Shown: positions 38,477 through 47,575, counted from the first letter of the stretch. The stretch is 64,000 nucleotides of DNA from JAHEAO01 sp942492375 (GCA_942492375.1 CALOEL010000014.1:620001-684000), one strand, 5' to 3'. Made by a program: numbers and translations. The notes: generated from the sequence alone by a model not told the origin.

Positions 38477-38682
38477 GCCGCGCCGCCCGTCTTGATTTCA
38501 CCCTCGACGACGTGCTCCATGTCGAGCCCGTCAATCGTCAGCACCATCCGCGCCTGCAGGGACCCGCCCGAAAGCTTGCCGCTGTCCTTGGCCTGACGCA
38601 GCGCCTTCTCGATTTCCTGCTGCGACGTCACCCCGACCTGCTTGAGGAATTTCCGCATCGACATGTTGAACTCTTCGTTCAT
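38473..38682 (-). CDS. DUF6494 family small protein (FDH-associated)
   Basis: 69-residue soluble protein (MNEEFNMSMRKFLKQVGVTS, then QQEIEKALRQAKDSGKL). It matches what I recall as DUF6494, a short family of alphaproteobacterial FDH loci with unknown function. It is the first gene of the minus-strand accessory operon (38682 to 35314), has an AGGAGAA site, and overlaps the Mrp start by 4 nt. Confidence 0.72.
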   Translation of the reverse strand: MNEEFNMSMRKFLKQVGVTSQQEIEKALRQAKDSGKLSGGSLQARMVLTIDGLDMEHVVEGEIKTGGAA

Positions 38683-38798
38683 CCTGTTCTCCTTTTCCTG
38701 CGGTCCGCGCCACTGTTGCGAAGGCGCGGGTTATGTTCTTATCTGGGACAAACCAGAAGTAGTGACAAGGGCGCTCTGCCGATATCGGAGAGAAAGCG

Positions 38799-39638
38799 AT
38801 GGTCAGAACGAAGGTTTGGGTCCTGGCGACCATGCTGGCCCATCTGGTGGGAGTGGGTGACGCCGCGGCTGACAAGAAGGCCTTTCGCCTGGCGGCCGAC
38901 GCCGCTTTACACGACTCGGGCTTGCTTGACTATCTGCTGCCGCGTTTCTCGCTCAAGACATCCATCGCGGTCTCGGTGCTGCCGCCCGGCGGGTTCGATC
39001 CCGGCCTGTTGACGGACACGCCGACCGATTTGGTCGCCCTTGCGCCGGAAGGCAGCGCCGAAGCTCGCGGTCTCGACCCCGCGCCGCAAGTCGCCTTTCA
39101 CGAGGCCGACGCGAGCGGTGGGCCGGGCGGGGCCTATCTGGTAATCGCGGCAAGTTCTGGACCGGACCAGCCTGCTGCGGCTTTCGTCGACTGGCTTCTG
39201 TCGGATATCGGCCAGAACACGGTGGCGGCTTACCAGCCAGATGGCGCGACACTGTTCTTGCCGCGCTCGGTCGGGCGGAAACCCAACGCGCACGAAATGC
39301 CCCAAGGCGATGCCTCGCTGGGCGAGGATCTGGCGCTTCTGCATTGCGGGCGGTGCCATGTGATCAACGAGCGGAACCGGATGGGCGGGATCGGTTCGAC
39401 ACCTTCCTTCGGTGCGCTCCGGGCGCTGCCGGAATGGCAGACCAGGTTCCTCACCTTCTGGTCGCTCAATCCGCATCCGTCCTTCACCCAGGTCGAAGGG
39501 GTCACGGAACCGTTCGATGCGGCCCAGCCGCCCCATATCGCACCGGTGGAGATCACCAGCGACGAACTGGACGCGATCCTCGCCTATACCGCCACCATCG
39601 CACCTAAGGATCTCGGCGCCGCGCTCGAAGCGCGGTAG
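38799..39638 (+). CDS. TupA-like domain fused to a c-type cytochrome domain
   Basis: 279 residues. A signal peptide (VWVLATMLAHLVGVGDAAA) is followed by a shortened TupA-like domain: HDSGLLDYLLPRFSLK aligns with TupA NSGLLDAILPQYQDK, and AAFVDWLLSDIGQN-AAYQPDGATLFLP with TupA QAFIDWLTGAEGQ-AGFKVDGQQLFFP. The middle of TupA, including the oxyanion loop, is missing. Residues 183-187 (CGRCH) form a haem c site; a later Met-containing part is not obvious. The protein is thus predicted periplasmic, redox active and unable to bind tungstate in the usual way. It is divergent to the accessory operon and may shuttle electrons for the formate dehydrogenase or sense its state (inference). Confidence 0.82.
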   Translation: MVRTKVWVLATMLAHLVGVGDAAADKKAFRLAADAALHDSGLLDYLLPRFSLKTSIAVSVLPPGGFDPGLLTDTPTDLVALAPEGSAEARGLDPAPQVAFHEADASGGPGGAYLVIAASSGPDQPAAAFVDWLLSDIGQNTVAAYQPDGATLFLPRSVGRKPNAHEMPQGDASLGEDLALLHCGRCHVINERNRMGGIGSTPSFGALRALPEWQTRFLTFWSLNPHPSFTQVEGVTEPFDAAQPPHIAPVEITSDELDAILAYTATIAPKDLGAALEAR

Positions 39639-39641
39639 CGG

Positions 39642-41630
39642 TCACCCGTCGTCGCGCTCTTTCAGGTAGTCGTCGGTCGTCCGCACACGGGGCCGTTCGC
39701 CCATGCGGAAGGGTGCCGCGTCGCCATGATACTGGGCCTTGATCCGGCAATCGTCGCACATCCGGATCAGGCGGGCATTGTCGGAATTGATGAACATCGA
39801 ATGCTGTCCCTCCAGCTTTGCGACGATCCGTTCGATCGTGCTGCGCACGCCGAAAAGCTTGCCGCATTCGATGCAGGGATAGGGCTCTTCCTCTTTCATG
39901 ACGCGTTGCGAAAACGCGGCGTCCGAAATGTCCAGCCTCGGTTCCAGAGTGATCGCATCCTCGGGACAGATCGTCGCGCAAAGCCCGCATTGCAGGCAGG
40001 CATCTTCGCGGAACAGAAGTTGCGGCTTGTCCGGATTGTCGAGAAGCGCGCCGGACGGGCACAGCCCCGCGCAGGACAGGCAGAGCGTGCAGGCGGCCTC
40101 ATCGACCAGGACCGCACCATAGGGTGCGCCCGCCGGCAGCGGCACCGGAGGTGGCGTTCGCGCCCCTGCGAGCGCCTTCGCGGCAAGCCGTGTCGCATCG
40201 CGGCGGCGCCCCAGCGGCAAGATCGGATCGCAATCGACCGGCGTCGGGTTCGTGCCGTAGAGTGCGTTGGGCAACTCGTCGGGATCCGCCAGGTCGAGCA
40301 ACGCGCAGCGGCTGCCGTCTATTCCCAGCCCTTCGGTCAGGGCATCGAACAGTTCCTGTTGCGCTTGCAGAACATGCCGTTCGGTGAGCGGCGAAAGCAG
40401 CACCTGGATGTCCGCGAAACCGCTGGCGAGGGCGACCATCATTTCGGCATGGCCGAACAGGCAGAGCGACGGTACCTCCAGCGGAATGACATTCGCAGGC
40501 AGTCCGCTCCCGAAGCGCGCCGCCAGGGCGATCATCTCGCGTCCGAATTCGTTATCGTGGACCAGCAGTCTGGGCAGGTCGCCGCCTGCCTCTTGGTAGG
40601 TGCGCGCCAGAACGCGAAGCCGGTCGAATATCTCGGTGGTAGGGGGCGCATCGAAGCTGACCGCGCCCGACGGGCAGACCGAAGAACAGGACCCACAGCC
40701 CGCGCAGATATGCGGATCGATCTCGACAACGTCGCCGGCGGGAAGGATCGCGCCGGTCGGGCAGACATCGAGGCAGCGCGTGCATCCAATCTGGCCCGCC
40801 CGCGAATGGGCGCAAAGCGACTCCTCGAAAGTGACATGCAGGGTCTTTTCGAAGGTCCCGACAAGCTGCGCCGCGTCCGAGGCGGCGCGCTCGACCGCCA
40901 GCGGGTCGCCGGGATCGGCGCGCAGATAGCCGTCGCGCTTGTGATCCGCCGGGAACAGCGGGGCTTCGCCGGTCAGGTCCAGAATGATGTCGCAGTCCGA
41001 ACTGCCTCCGTCGCGGGGCTCTTCGAATTGCAGGAATCCTCGTCCCCCCGGAAATGCTGACCGGAACTTGTCGACCTGAACCGAGAATCGTCCCAACGCG
41101 CCATTGGCCGACCTCAGTTCGCCCATGGCGACGTCGAAGCGCCGGATCGGTGCGGGAATCGCCTGCGGCAGGTCGCTGAGAAGACAGGTAACGGACAGCT
41201 GATCGGCAAGGCGCTCGGCGACGGGCAACGCCGTCGCGGCCCGTCCCAGGATCAGACACAAACCACCAGAAGCGATGTCGATTGTCTTTTCCGGGCGCCG
41301 CGGCAGTCGTGCTTCCGCAAGCAACGCGGCGATCTTCGACGTGGCGACGGCACCTTCATCAGACCACCCTGCGCGGTCGCGGATATCGACGGCAAGCGGG
41401 GGTTCGGCACCGATGTCAGCCGCGATCTCTCCGAATATGTCCGCTTCCTGCGCACAACAGACGATCACCGGTTCCGTGGCATCCGCCAGCACTTCGGCGA
41501 CGCGGTCGGCCTGACGCGTGCACAGCGCGGTATGGACCTTGGAACAGGCAAGTCCGGTCGCCTCTTCGATCGCGGTTCGCTCGAGCGGCATTGATCCGCC
41601 GCAATCGCAGAGCAGGATTCTTGTCACCAT
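39642..41630 (-). CDS. 4Fe-4S ferredoxin-domain redox protein (HdrA/MvhD-like)
   Basis: 662-residue cytoplasmic iron-sulfur protein. The N-terminus (LLCDCGGSMPLERTAIEEAT, and TEPVIVCCAQEADIF) resembles heterodisulfide reductase-type folds. Two ferredoxin pairs are visible: CTRCLDVCPTG with CAGCGSCSSVCPSG (about residues 285-320) and CTLCLSCAGLCPSG with CLQCGLCATICPED (about 520-565). A further Cys set, CIECGKLFG and CDDC, lies at the C-terminus. The middle (LPRLLVHDNEFGREMIALAA) fits an MvhD-like segment. No membrane helix. Similar proteins are regular members of formate dehydrogenase loci in this group. Its stop is 4 nt from the convergent cytochrome gene and it is divergent to DUF3305. Confidence 0.8.
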   Translation of the reverse strand: MVTRILLCDCGGSMPLERTAIEEATGLACSKVHTALCTRQADRVAEVLADATEPVIVCCAQEADIFGEIAADIGAEPPLAVDIRDRAGWSDEGAVATSKIAALLAEARLPRRPEKTIDIASGGLCLILGRAATALPVAERLADQLSVTCLLSDLPQAIPAPIRRFDVAMGELRSANGALGRFSVQVDKFRSAFPGGRGFLQFEEPRDGGSSDCDIILDLTGEAPLFPADHKRDGYLRADPGDPLAVERAASDAAQLVGTFEKTLHVTFEESLCAHSRAGQIGCTRCLDVCPTGAILPAGDVVEIDPHICAGCGSCSSVCPSGAVSFDAPPTTEIFDRLRVLARTYQEAGGDLPRLLVHDNEFGREMIALAARFGSGLPANVIPLEVPSLCLFGHAEMMVALASGFADIQVLLSPLTERHVLQAQQELFDALTEGLGIDGSRCALLDLADPDELPNALYGTNPTPVDCDPILPLGRRRDATRLAAKALAGARTPPPVPLPAGAPYGAVLVDEAACTLCLSCAGLCPSGALLDNPDKPQLLFREDACLQCGLCATICPEDAITLEPRLDISDAAFSQRVMKEEEPYPCIECGKLFGVRSTIERIVAKLEGQHSMFINSDNARLIRMCDDCRIKAQYHGDAAPFRMGERPRVRTTDDYLKERDDG

Positions 41631-41725
41631 GAAACTCCCCGGTCACCGAATGTCTGGACGGCGTCTTCCGCGCCGGACTATTGTCGGACAGGGAAAGCCT
41701 AGTCTCGGAGGTCTCAAAGGTAAAG

Positions 41726-42301
41726 ATGACGCCGCCCGACACCACCTCAAGAGCGATCACGATGCCGATCGGCGTCATCCTGCGGCGAGCGCCGGGACAA
41801 ACCCGATGGGCGCGTTGGGTGTGGAAGGTGACAGGGCTCCTGCCGGGCGCCGGGCCGGGAAACTGGCATGAGATCGCGGCATCCGGCGAAACGGTCGAGT
41901 ATCACGCAGCGACGGTTCCCCTGACATTGCACCGCAAAGAGACCGAGGCTTATCTGACCTCGCTCAACGGGAATCCGCCCTCTGTATTCGTCGTTCTCAG
42001 GCAGCCCGCCGGCAACAGGGACATGCGGCCGGACGTGCTGACCGTGACCGCTTCGGCTTACGAAGCGCAGGATTACACCGACAACGGCGAGGATGTGGTT
42101 GAACGGGTGCCGATGACCGAGCCGCTGGAGGCTTGGATCGGGGAGTTCGTCAGGCAGAACCACAACGAAGAGCTATTCGTGAAGCGTAAGCGCCGTCCGC
42201 ATTTCGCTCCCGGGCGACAGGACGGAATCGGGGATGTGCGGATCTCGCAGCCGATGGACGTATACCGCGCGCCCGGCTCGCGGCGGGAGGCGGAAGAATG
42301 A
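41726..42301 (+). CDS. DUF3305 domain protein (FDH accessory)
   Basis: 191-residue protein. MPIGVILRRAPGQTRWARWVWKV near the start and ETEAYLTSLNGNPPSVFVVLRQ are the DUF3305 signature. ATG 41726 is preceded by AAAGG at the right spacing; the frame is open to 41681 but with poorer context. Function unknown; always next to DUF3306 in FDH loci. Its stop overlaps the DUF3306 start (ATGA). Confidence 0.85.
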   Translation: MTPPDTTSRAITMPIGVILRRAPGQTRWARWVWKVTGLLPGAGPGNWHEIAASGETVEYHAATVPLTLHRKETEAYLTSLNGNPPSVFVVLRQPAGNRDMRPDVLTVTASAYEAQDYTDNGEDVVERVPMTEPLEAWIGEFVRQNHNEELFVKRKRRPHFAPGRQDGIGDVRISQPMDVYRAPGSRREAEE

Positions 42302-42897
42302 GGCGCGGTGATCCGGATTTCCTGAGCCGCTGGTCGAGCCGCAAGCTGAAGCGGCAGAAGCCCGAGGAGGAGGCCGCGCCCAACCTTGAGTTCGAGCACA
42401 ACTTCGAGGATGGCGAACCCGATGCAGAGAAGGACTATGCGCTGTTGCAGGAATTGGGGCTAAAAGCGCCGGAGGATGTCAGCCCCGGAGAGGAACTGGC
42501 CGCGTTCCTGAAGGCAGCGATCCCGGCGCATCTGAAGCGGCGGGCCCTTCGAACGCTATGGGCTTCGAACCCGGTGCTGGCCAATCTCGACGGACTCAAC
42601 GACTACGATGGCGACTTCACCGGCGGCTGCGTGCCGCAAGGCCAGTTGAAGACATCGTTCCAGATCGGCAAGGGCTTCGCGGACGCGGTCTTTGACCGGC
42701 AAGACATGGCAGCCGCCGCCGAGCCGCCAGCGCAGGAGGCATCTTCCGACGACGCCGAGACCCGGCAGCACGACGATCCGGCGGAGGTCGAAACCGATGT
42801 TGCCGAGGCAGTGGAGCCGGGTGCGGATGACGGCGCAGCGACGCGTGGAATACCTTCGCGAAACCGGATGTCATTCAGATTTGATCGCGAGACATGA
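42298..42897 (+). CDS. DUF3306 domain protein (FDH accessory)
   Basis: 199-residue hydrophilic protein. FLSRWSSRKLKRQ at the start and FLKAAIPAHLKRRALRTLWAS with SNPVLANLDGLNDYDGDF are the DUF3306 core. The last 60 residues are acidic and low-complexity (probably disordered). Coupled to DUF3305 by a 4-nt overlap. Predicted cytoplasmic accessory factor of formate dehydrogenase; role not known. Confidence 0.85.
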   Translation: MRRGDPDFLSRWSSRKLKRQKPEEEAAPNLEFEHNFEDGEPDAEKDYALLQELGLKAPEDVSPGEELAAFLKAAIPAHLKRRALRTLWASNPVLANLDGLNDYDGDFTGGCVPQGQLKTSFQIGKGFADAVFDRQDMAAAAEPPAQEASSDDAETRQHDDPAEVETDVAEAVEPGADDGAATRGIPSRNRMSFRFDRET

Positions 42898-42972
42898 TCA
42901 ACTCCGGTCAAAAAGACTTGCCAATTGGGGACGTTTGTTTACGCTTATTAAGAGTGGCCGAGGCGCACTGCG

Positions 42973-42989
42973 CCCTGAGCTGCTCAGGG
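42973..42989 (+). promoter_or_regulatory. Hairpin overlapping the torD-like ribosome binding site
   Basis: CCCTGAG-CTG-CTCAGGG is a 7-bp perfect stem whose 3' arm includes the first bases of the AGGGAGGA ribosome binding site (42986-42993) of the TTG-started gene that follows. Could lower translation. Confidence 0.4.
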
Positions 42990-42997
42990 AGGAACGC

Positions 42998-43603
42998 TTG
43001 AACAATCTGGCCCGGGCTCTGGATGTGACCGAAGAAGATGCGCTGCGGGCGGGTCTTTATGACTTTCTGGCGGTGCTTCTTGCTGCCCCGCCGGGAGACG
43101 CGACACTTCGACGGGCCAAGGCGCTGACCGGCGATGATACGGAGCTCGGGATGGCGATCCGGTCACTGTCTCGGGTCGCATCCTCCATCAACACTCGTGC
43201 CGCCGAACGTGAGTTCAACCGTCTGTTCATCGGCGTTGGTCGAGGCGAGTTGCTTCCCTACGCGAGCTATTACATGACTGGCTTCCTCAACGAAAAACCG
43301 CTTGCCGTCCTTCGCGGCGATATGCGGGCGCTGGGGATTGAGCGCGCCCCCAATGTCTTCGAGCCCGAAGACAACATTGCCAGCCTGTGCGAAATGATGG
43401 CCGGCGTGATTTCCGGGAAGTTCGGGGCGGCGGCTTCTCTGGATCGCCAGAAGCAATTCTTCGACAAGCATATCGGTCCATGGGCCAGGCATTTCTTCAC
43501 CGATCTCGAAGGCGCGAAAGGGTCGCTTTTCTATGCGCCTGTCGGCGCCATCGGCAAGATATTCATGGGAATAGAAAAGGAAGCCTTCAGGCTGGCCGGC
43601 TGA
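42998..43603 (+). CDS. TorD-like molecular chaperone for formate dehydrogenase
   Basis: 201-residue all-helical TorD/DmsD-family chaperone (RAGLYDFLAVLLAAPPGDAT, then EFNRLFIGVGRGELLPYASYYMTG, which is the family signature). Members bind the Tat signal of molybdoenzymes and aid cofactor loading before export. The open frame runs far upstream through the DUF3306 tail, but the conserved protein begins about here. TTG 42998 has a GGGAGGA site 5 nt upstream, while no ATG exists in the right place; GTG 43025 is the alternative. It precedes the Tat-target and FDH alpha genes. Confidence 0.85.
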   Translation: MNNLARALDVTEEDALRAGLYDFLAVLLAAPPGDATLRRAKALTGDDTELGMAIRSLSRVASSINTRAAEREFNRLFIGVGRGELLPYASYYMTGFLNEKPLAVLRGDMRALGIERAPNVFEPEDNIASLCEMMAGVISGKFGAAASLDRQKQFFDKHIGPWARHFFTDLEGAKGSLFYAPVGAIGKIFMGIEKEAFRLAG

Positions 43604-43652
43604 CCTTGCGGGCTGAAGCCAGCTGTCAAAATGTAAAAGGGAGAGACTGACA

Positions 43653-43844
43653 ATGGCCAAAAGCGAGAAGCCGACGAATGAAAGCCGCCGAGGATTTCTG
43701 AAAGTTGCCATGACGGCCGCGCCGGCCGCCGCGCTGACCGCCGCAACGGGTCAGGAGGCTTCGGCCGAAGAGAGCGAAGTGCAGGGTACCCGCCTTCGCA
43801 AGACGGCCCATGTGAAGGCATATCTCGACAGCGCGCGGTTCTGA
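43653..43844 (+). CDS. Formate dehydrogenase region Tat-target small protein
   Basis: 63-residue protein with a twin-arginine signal (ESRRGFLKVAMTAAPAAAL, RR at 12-13) and a short tail TRLRKTAHVKAYLDSARF. It matches the TIGR02811 family, found directly upstream of fdh alpha genes. Role unknown; possibly a Tat-exported helper. RBS GGGAGAG upstream. Confidence 0.88.
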   Translation: MAKSEKPTNESRRGFLKVAMTAAPAAALTAATGQEASAEESEVQGTRLRKTAHVKAYLDSARF

Positions 43845-43902
43845 TCGCCACGTCGCCAGATCGAAGTTCATCCGGCGAAAGGCCGGCAGGGGAGGAGCCA
43901 GC

Positions 43903-46881
43903 ATGCTCAGGAAGAAAACCAACGAGGTCCAGCGCCGGTCACGTGCGGAAGGACTTGTCTCTAGTATCGCCTCGACCTCGGTCGACCGCCGATCGTTCCT
44001 GCGAAGCTCGGGTCTTGCGATTGGCGGTCTCGCGGCGTTCGGAGCGACCGCAGGCACGGTAACAAAGGCAAGCGCGCAAAGCGCCGTGGCGAATGCGGTC
44101 CAGAACATAAAGTCGGTCTGCACCCATTGCTCGGTCGGATGCACGGTCATCGCCGAGGTCTCGGACGGCGTTTGGATCGGTCAGGAACCCGGTTGGGACA
44201 GTCCGTTCAACCTGGGCGCCCATTGCGCCAAGGGCGCTTCGGTCCGCGAACATGCGCATGGCGAACGGCGGCTGAAATATCCCACCAAGCTGGTGAACGG
44301 CGAATGGACCCGCGTCAGCTGGGAAGAGGCGATCAATGAGATCGGCGACAAGATGCTGCAGATCCGCGAGGAAAGCGGCCCCGACAGCGTCTATTGGCTG
44401 GGCTCGGCAAAGCATTCCAACGAACAGGCGTATCTTTTCCGCAAGTTCGCCGCCTATTGGGGCACCAACAACGTCGATCACCAGGCGCGAATCTGCCATT
44501 CGACGACCGTTGCCGGTGTGGCCAATACATGGGGCTACGGCGCCATGACCAACAGCTACAACGACATCCACAATTCCAAGGCGATCTTCCTGATTGGCGG
44601 CAATCCAGCCGAGGCGCATCCCGTCTCGCTGTTGCATATCCTGAAGTCGAAGGAGGAGAATAACGCGCCCCTGATCGTTTGCGACCCTCGCTTCACGCGC
44701 ACGGCGGCCCACGCCGACGAATACGTCCGGTTCCGTCCGGGCTCGGACGTGGCGCTGATCTGGGGTATCCTCTGGCACATCTTCGAGAACGGCTGGGAGG
44801 ACAAGGAGTTCATCCGCACCCGCGTCTGGGGCATGGATCAGGTCCGCAATGAAGTGAACAACTGGACACCGGAAGAAACCGAGCGTGTCACCGGCGTCCC
44901 GGGTTCGCAATTGCGCCGCGTGGCACAGACGCTGGCCAACAACCGGCCCGCGACAGTCATCTGGTGCATGGGCGGCACGCAGCACACCAACGGCAACAAC
45001 AACACGCGTGCTTACTGCGCACTGCAGTTGGCGCTTGGCAACATGGGCGTCGCGGGTGGCGGCACCAACATCTTCCGCGGCCATGACAACGTGCAGGGCG
45101 CGACTGATCTTGGCGTTCTGGCCGACACGCTGCCGGGCTATTACGGCCTGGCCGCCGGAAGCTGGGCGCATTGGGCCCGCGTCTGGGAGGAGGACCTGGA
45201 CTGGCTGAAGGGCCGCTTCGCGGTGATGAAGGGCGCCGGCGCCGATGGCGCGGACCGTCTGATGATGGAAGAGACCGGCATCCCGGTCAGCCGCTGGTTC
45301 GACGGGGTTCTCGAGGACAAGGAGAACATCGACCAACCCGACAACACCCGCGCGATGGTGTTCTGGGGTCATGCGCCGAACTCGCAGACCCGGTTGCCCG
45401 ACATGAAGAAGGCGATGGAAAAGCTCGATCTTCTTGTCGTCGTCGATCCCTATCCGACGATGACGGCAGTGATGCAGGACCGGACCGACGGAGTATACCT
45501 GTTGCCCGCCGCGACGCAGTACGAGACTTCGGGATCGGTTACCGCGTCCAACCGGTCGCTGCAATGGCGCGAGAAGATCGTCGAGCCGCTGTTCGAGTGC
45601 AAGCCTGATCAAACGATCATGAAGCTTTTTGCCGACAAGTTCGGTTTCTCGGACCGGATGTTCCGCAACATCGAGATCAACGGCGAGGAGCCGCTCATCG
45701 AGGATATCACCCGCGAGTTCAACAAGGGAATGTGGACGATCGGCTATACTGGTCAGTCGCCCGAGCGGTTGAAGATGCATATGGAGAACCAGCACACATT
45801 CGACCGCACGACCTTGCGGGCGAATGGAGGGCCGGCGGACGGCGACTATTACGGTCTGCCCTGGCCAAGCTGGGGCACCGCCGAGATGAACCATCCGGGT
45901 TCTCCAAACCTCTATGACATCAGTGTCCCGGTTGCCGAAGGCGGGATGGGGTTCCGCGCCCGGTTCGGCGTCGAACGCGACGGCGACAATCTGCTGGCCG
46001 AAGGGGTCTATCCCGTCGGCTCGGAAATTCAGGACGGATACCCTGAATTCACCATGCAGATGCTGGTCGACCTTGGCTGGGACGGCGATCTGACGCCCTA
46101 CGAGCGCCAGTCGATCGAGTATGTCGCAGGTCTTCTGCCCGAAAGGCCGACACCTGAAGTCGGCGAGAAGGAAATGACCGGAGAGCGTCCCTCGGATTAT
46201 GCTGAACGAGTGGGCGGTGTGAACTGGAAGACCGACCTGTCGGGCGGCATCCAAAGGGTGGCGATCGCGCATGGTTGCGCACCTTACGGCAATGCCAAGG
46301 CCCGTGCCGTTGTCTGGACCTTCCCCGACCCGGTGCCGCTGCACCGCGAGCCGTTGTATTCCAACCGGCGCGACCTGGTGGCAGACTACCCGACCTACGA
46401 GGACAAGAAGTTCTGGCGGGTGCCGACCATGTATGCCTCGATCCAGCAGAACGATTTCAGCCAAGACTATCCGATCATCCTGACTTCGGGCCGTCTGGTC
46501 GAATACGAGGGCGGCGGGGACGAGAGCCGGTCGAACCCCTGGCTGGCCGAGTTGCAGCAGAACATGTTCGTCGAGATCAACCCGCGCGACGCCAACAACC
46601 TAGGTGTCCGCGACGGGGCCGATGTCTGGGTCGAAGGACCGGAGGGCGGCAAGGTCAGAGTCATGGCCATGCTGACCGAACGGGTGGCGCCGGGCGTCGC
46701 CTTCATGCCGTTCCACTTTGGCGGTTACTGGCAGGGCGAGGATCGACGACACAAGTACCCCGACGGCGCCGACCCCTATGTGCTGGGCGAAGCGTCAAAC
46801 ACCGCGCAGACCTACGGCTACGACTCGGTCACTCAGATGCAAGAGACCAAGGCCACGCTCTGCAAGATTTCAGTGGCTTAA
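43903..46881 (+). CDS. fdhA: Formate dehydrogenase alpha subunit (Mo/W-bis-MGD, Tat-exported)
   Basis: 992-residue catalytic subunit. A Tat leader (RR at 29-30, DRRSFLRSSGLAIGGLAAFG) shows a periplasmic enzyme. Cys73, Cys76, Cys80 and Cys108 bind the [4Fe-4S] cluster (CTHCSVGC, AHCAKG). Cys198 in ARICHSTTVAG is the metal ligand and His199 the catalytic base; the codon at 44494 is TGC, so this is not a selenoprotein. Long C-terminal MGD domain as in FdnG. It oxidises formate to CO2 and passes electrons to the beta subunit. The neighbouring tupBCA genes argue for tungsten at the active site. GGGGAGGAG site before ATG 43903. Confidence 0.95.
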   Translation: MLRKKTNEVQRRSRAEGLVSSIASTSVDRRSFLRSSGLAIGGLAAFGATAGTVTKASAQSAVANAVQNIKSVCTHCSVGCTVIAEVSDGVWIGQEPGWDSPFNLGAHCAKGASVREHAHGERRLKYPTKLVNGEWTRVSWEEAINEIGDKMLQIREESGPDSVYWLGSAKHSNEQAYLFRKFAAYWGTNNVDHQARICHSTTVAGVANTWGYGAMTNSYNDIHNSKAIFLIGGNPAEAHPVSLLHILKSKEENNAPLIVCDPRFTRTAAHADEYVRFRPGSDVALIWGILWHIFENGWEDKEFIRTRVWGMDQVRNEVNNWTPEETERVTGVPGSQLRRVAQTLANNRPATVIWCMGGTQHTNGNNNTRAYCALQLALGNMGVAGGGTNIFRGHDNVQGATDLGVLADTLPGYYGLAAGSWAHWARVWEEDLDWLKGRFAVMKGAGADGADRLMMEETGIPVSRWFDGVLEDKENIDQPDNTRAMVFWGHAPNSQTRLPDMKKAMEKLDLLVVVDPYPTMTAVMQDRTDGVYLLPAATQYETSGSVTASNRSLQWREKIVEPLFECKPDQTIMKLFADKFGFSDRMFRNIEINGEEPLIEDITREFNKGMWTIGYTGQSPERLKMHMENQHTFDRTTLRANGGPADGDYYGLPWPSWGTAEMNHPGSPNLYDISVPVAEGGMGFRARFGVERDGDNLLAEGVYPVGSEIQDGYPEFTMQMLVDLGWDGDLTPYERQSIEYVAGLLPERPTPEVGEKEMTGERPSDYAERVGGVNWKTDLSGGIQRVAIAHGCAPYGNAKARAVVWTFPDPVPLHREPLYSNRRDLVADYPTYEDKKFWRVPTMYASIQQNDFSQDYPIILTSGRLVEYEGGGDESRSNPWLAELQQNMFVEINPRDANNLGVRDGADVWVEGPEGGKVRVMAMLTERVAPGVAFMPFHFGGYWQGEDRRHKYPDGADPYVLGEASNTAQTYGYDSVTQMQETKATLCKISVA

Positions 46882-46895
46882 GGGAGGAATGAAAG

Positions 46896-47489
46896 ATGGC
46901 TAGAGCAAAGTTCCTCTGCGACGCGGAACGCTGCATCGAATGCAATGCCTGCGTCACGGCCTGCAAGAACGAGCATGAGATACCGTGGGGTATCAACCGG
47001 CGACGGGTGGTGACGATCCAGGACGGCAAACCGGGCGAGCGGTCTATCTCGGTCGCCTGCATGCACTGCTCGGACGCGCCCTGCATGGCGGTTTGTCCGG
47101 TGGACTGCTTCTACCAGACCGATGACGGTGTGGTGCTGCACTCGAAGGACCTGTGCATCGGCTGCGGCTATTGCTTCTACGCGTGCCCGTTTGGCGCCCC
47201 GCAATATCCGCAGGCGGGCAATTTCGGCAGCCGCGGCAAGATGGACAAGTGCACCTTCTGCGCCGGCGGTCCGGAAGAGGATATGTCCGAGATCGAGTTC
47301 CAGAAATATGGCCGCAACCGCATCGCAGAAGGCAAGCTGCCGATCTGCGCCGAGATGTGCTCGACCAAGGCGCTTCTGGCGGGTGACGGTGACGACGTGT
47401 CCGCGATCTACCGCGAGCGTGTCGTTGCGCGGGGATTCGGTTCCGGTGCCTGGGGCTGGGGAACGGCCTATGATCAGAAAGGCGGCTGA
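46896..47489 (+). CDS. fdhB: Formate dehydrogenase beta subunit, four [4Fe-4S] ferredoxin protein
   Basis: 197-residue electron-transfer subunit. Four cysteine groups are visible: CIECNACVTAC, CMHCSDAPCMAVCP, CIGCGYCFYACP and the CTFC with later Cys residues in LPICAEMCSTKALL. It has no signal peptide and is expected to be exported with the alpha subunit by the Tat leader of the latter. It relays electrons from the alpha cluster to the haem b of the gamma subunit. Starts 15 nt after the fdhA stop, with GGGAGGAATG as RBS. Confidence 0.95.
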   Translation: MARAKFLCDAERCIECNACVTACKNEHEIPWGINRRRVVTIQDGKPGERSISVACMHCSDAPCMAVCPVDCFYQTDDGVVLHSKDLCIGCGYCFYACPFGAPQYPQAGNFGSRGKMDKCTFCAGGPEEDMSEIEFQKYGRNRIAEGKLPICAEMCSTKALLAGDGDDVSAIYRERVVARGFGSGAWGWGTAYDQKGG

Positions 47490-47526
47490 ACCGCGTCGGC
47501 GGAGAGCTGCGATCGGTGAACTAGGC

Positions 47527-47549
47527 GGGGCGGGCCGGGTGCTCGCCCC
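47527..47549 (+). repeat. Hairpin between fdhB and fdhC
   Basis: GGGGCG-N11-CGCCCC (6-bp stem) downstream of fdhB. It overlaps by 2 nt the next hairpin at 47548, so only one of the two can fully form. Confidence 0.35.
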
Positions 47550-47567
47550 TCTCTGTCTGGCGAGAGG
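47548..47567 (+). promoter_or_regulatory. Hairpin occluding the fdhC ribosome binding site
   Basis: CCTCTC-N8-GAGAGG is a 6-bp stem whose 3' arm is exactly the GAGAGG ribosome binding site of the gamma-subunit gene (start 47576). It could reduce translation of the membrane subunit. Confidence 0.4.
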
Positions 47568-47575
47568 TGAATAGA

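Noticed and set aside
44494..44496. Selenocysteine in formate dehydrogenase alpha
   Set aside because: The codon at the metal-ligand position is TGC (Cys198); there is no in-frame TGA in the gene.
43939..46464. 841-residue open frame on the minus strand
   Set aside because: Antisense shadow of the formate dehydrogenase alpha gene.
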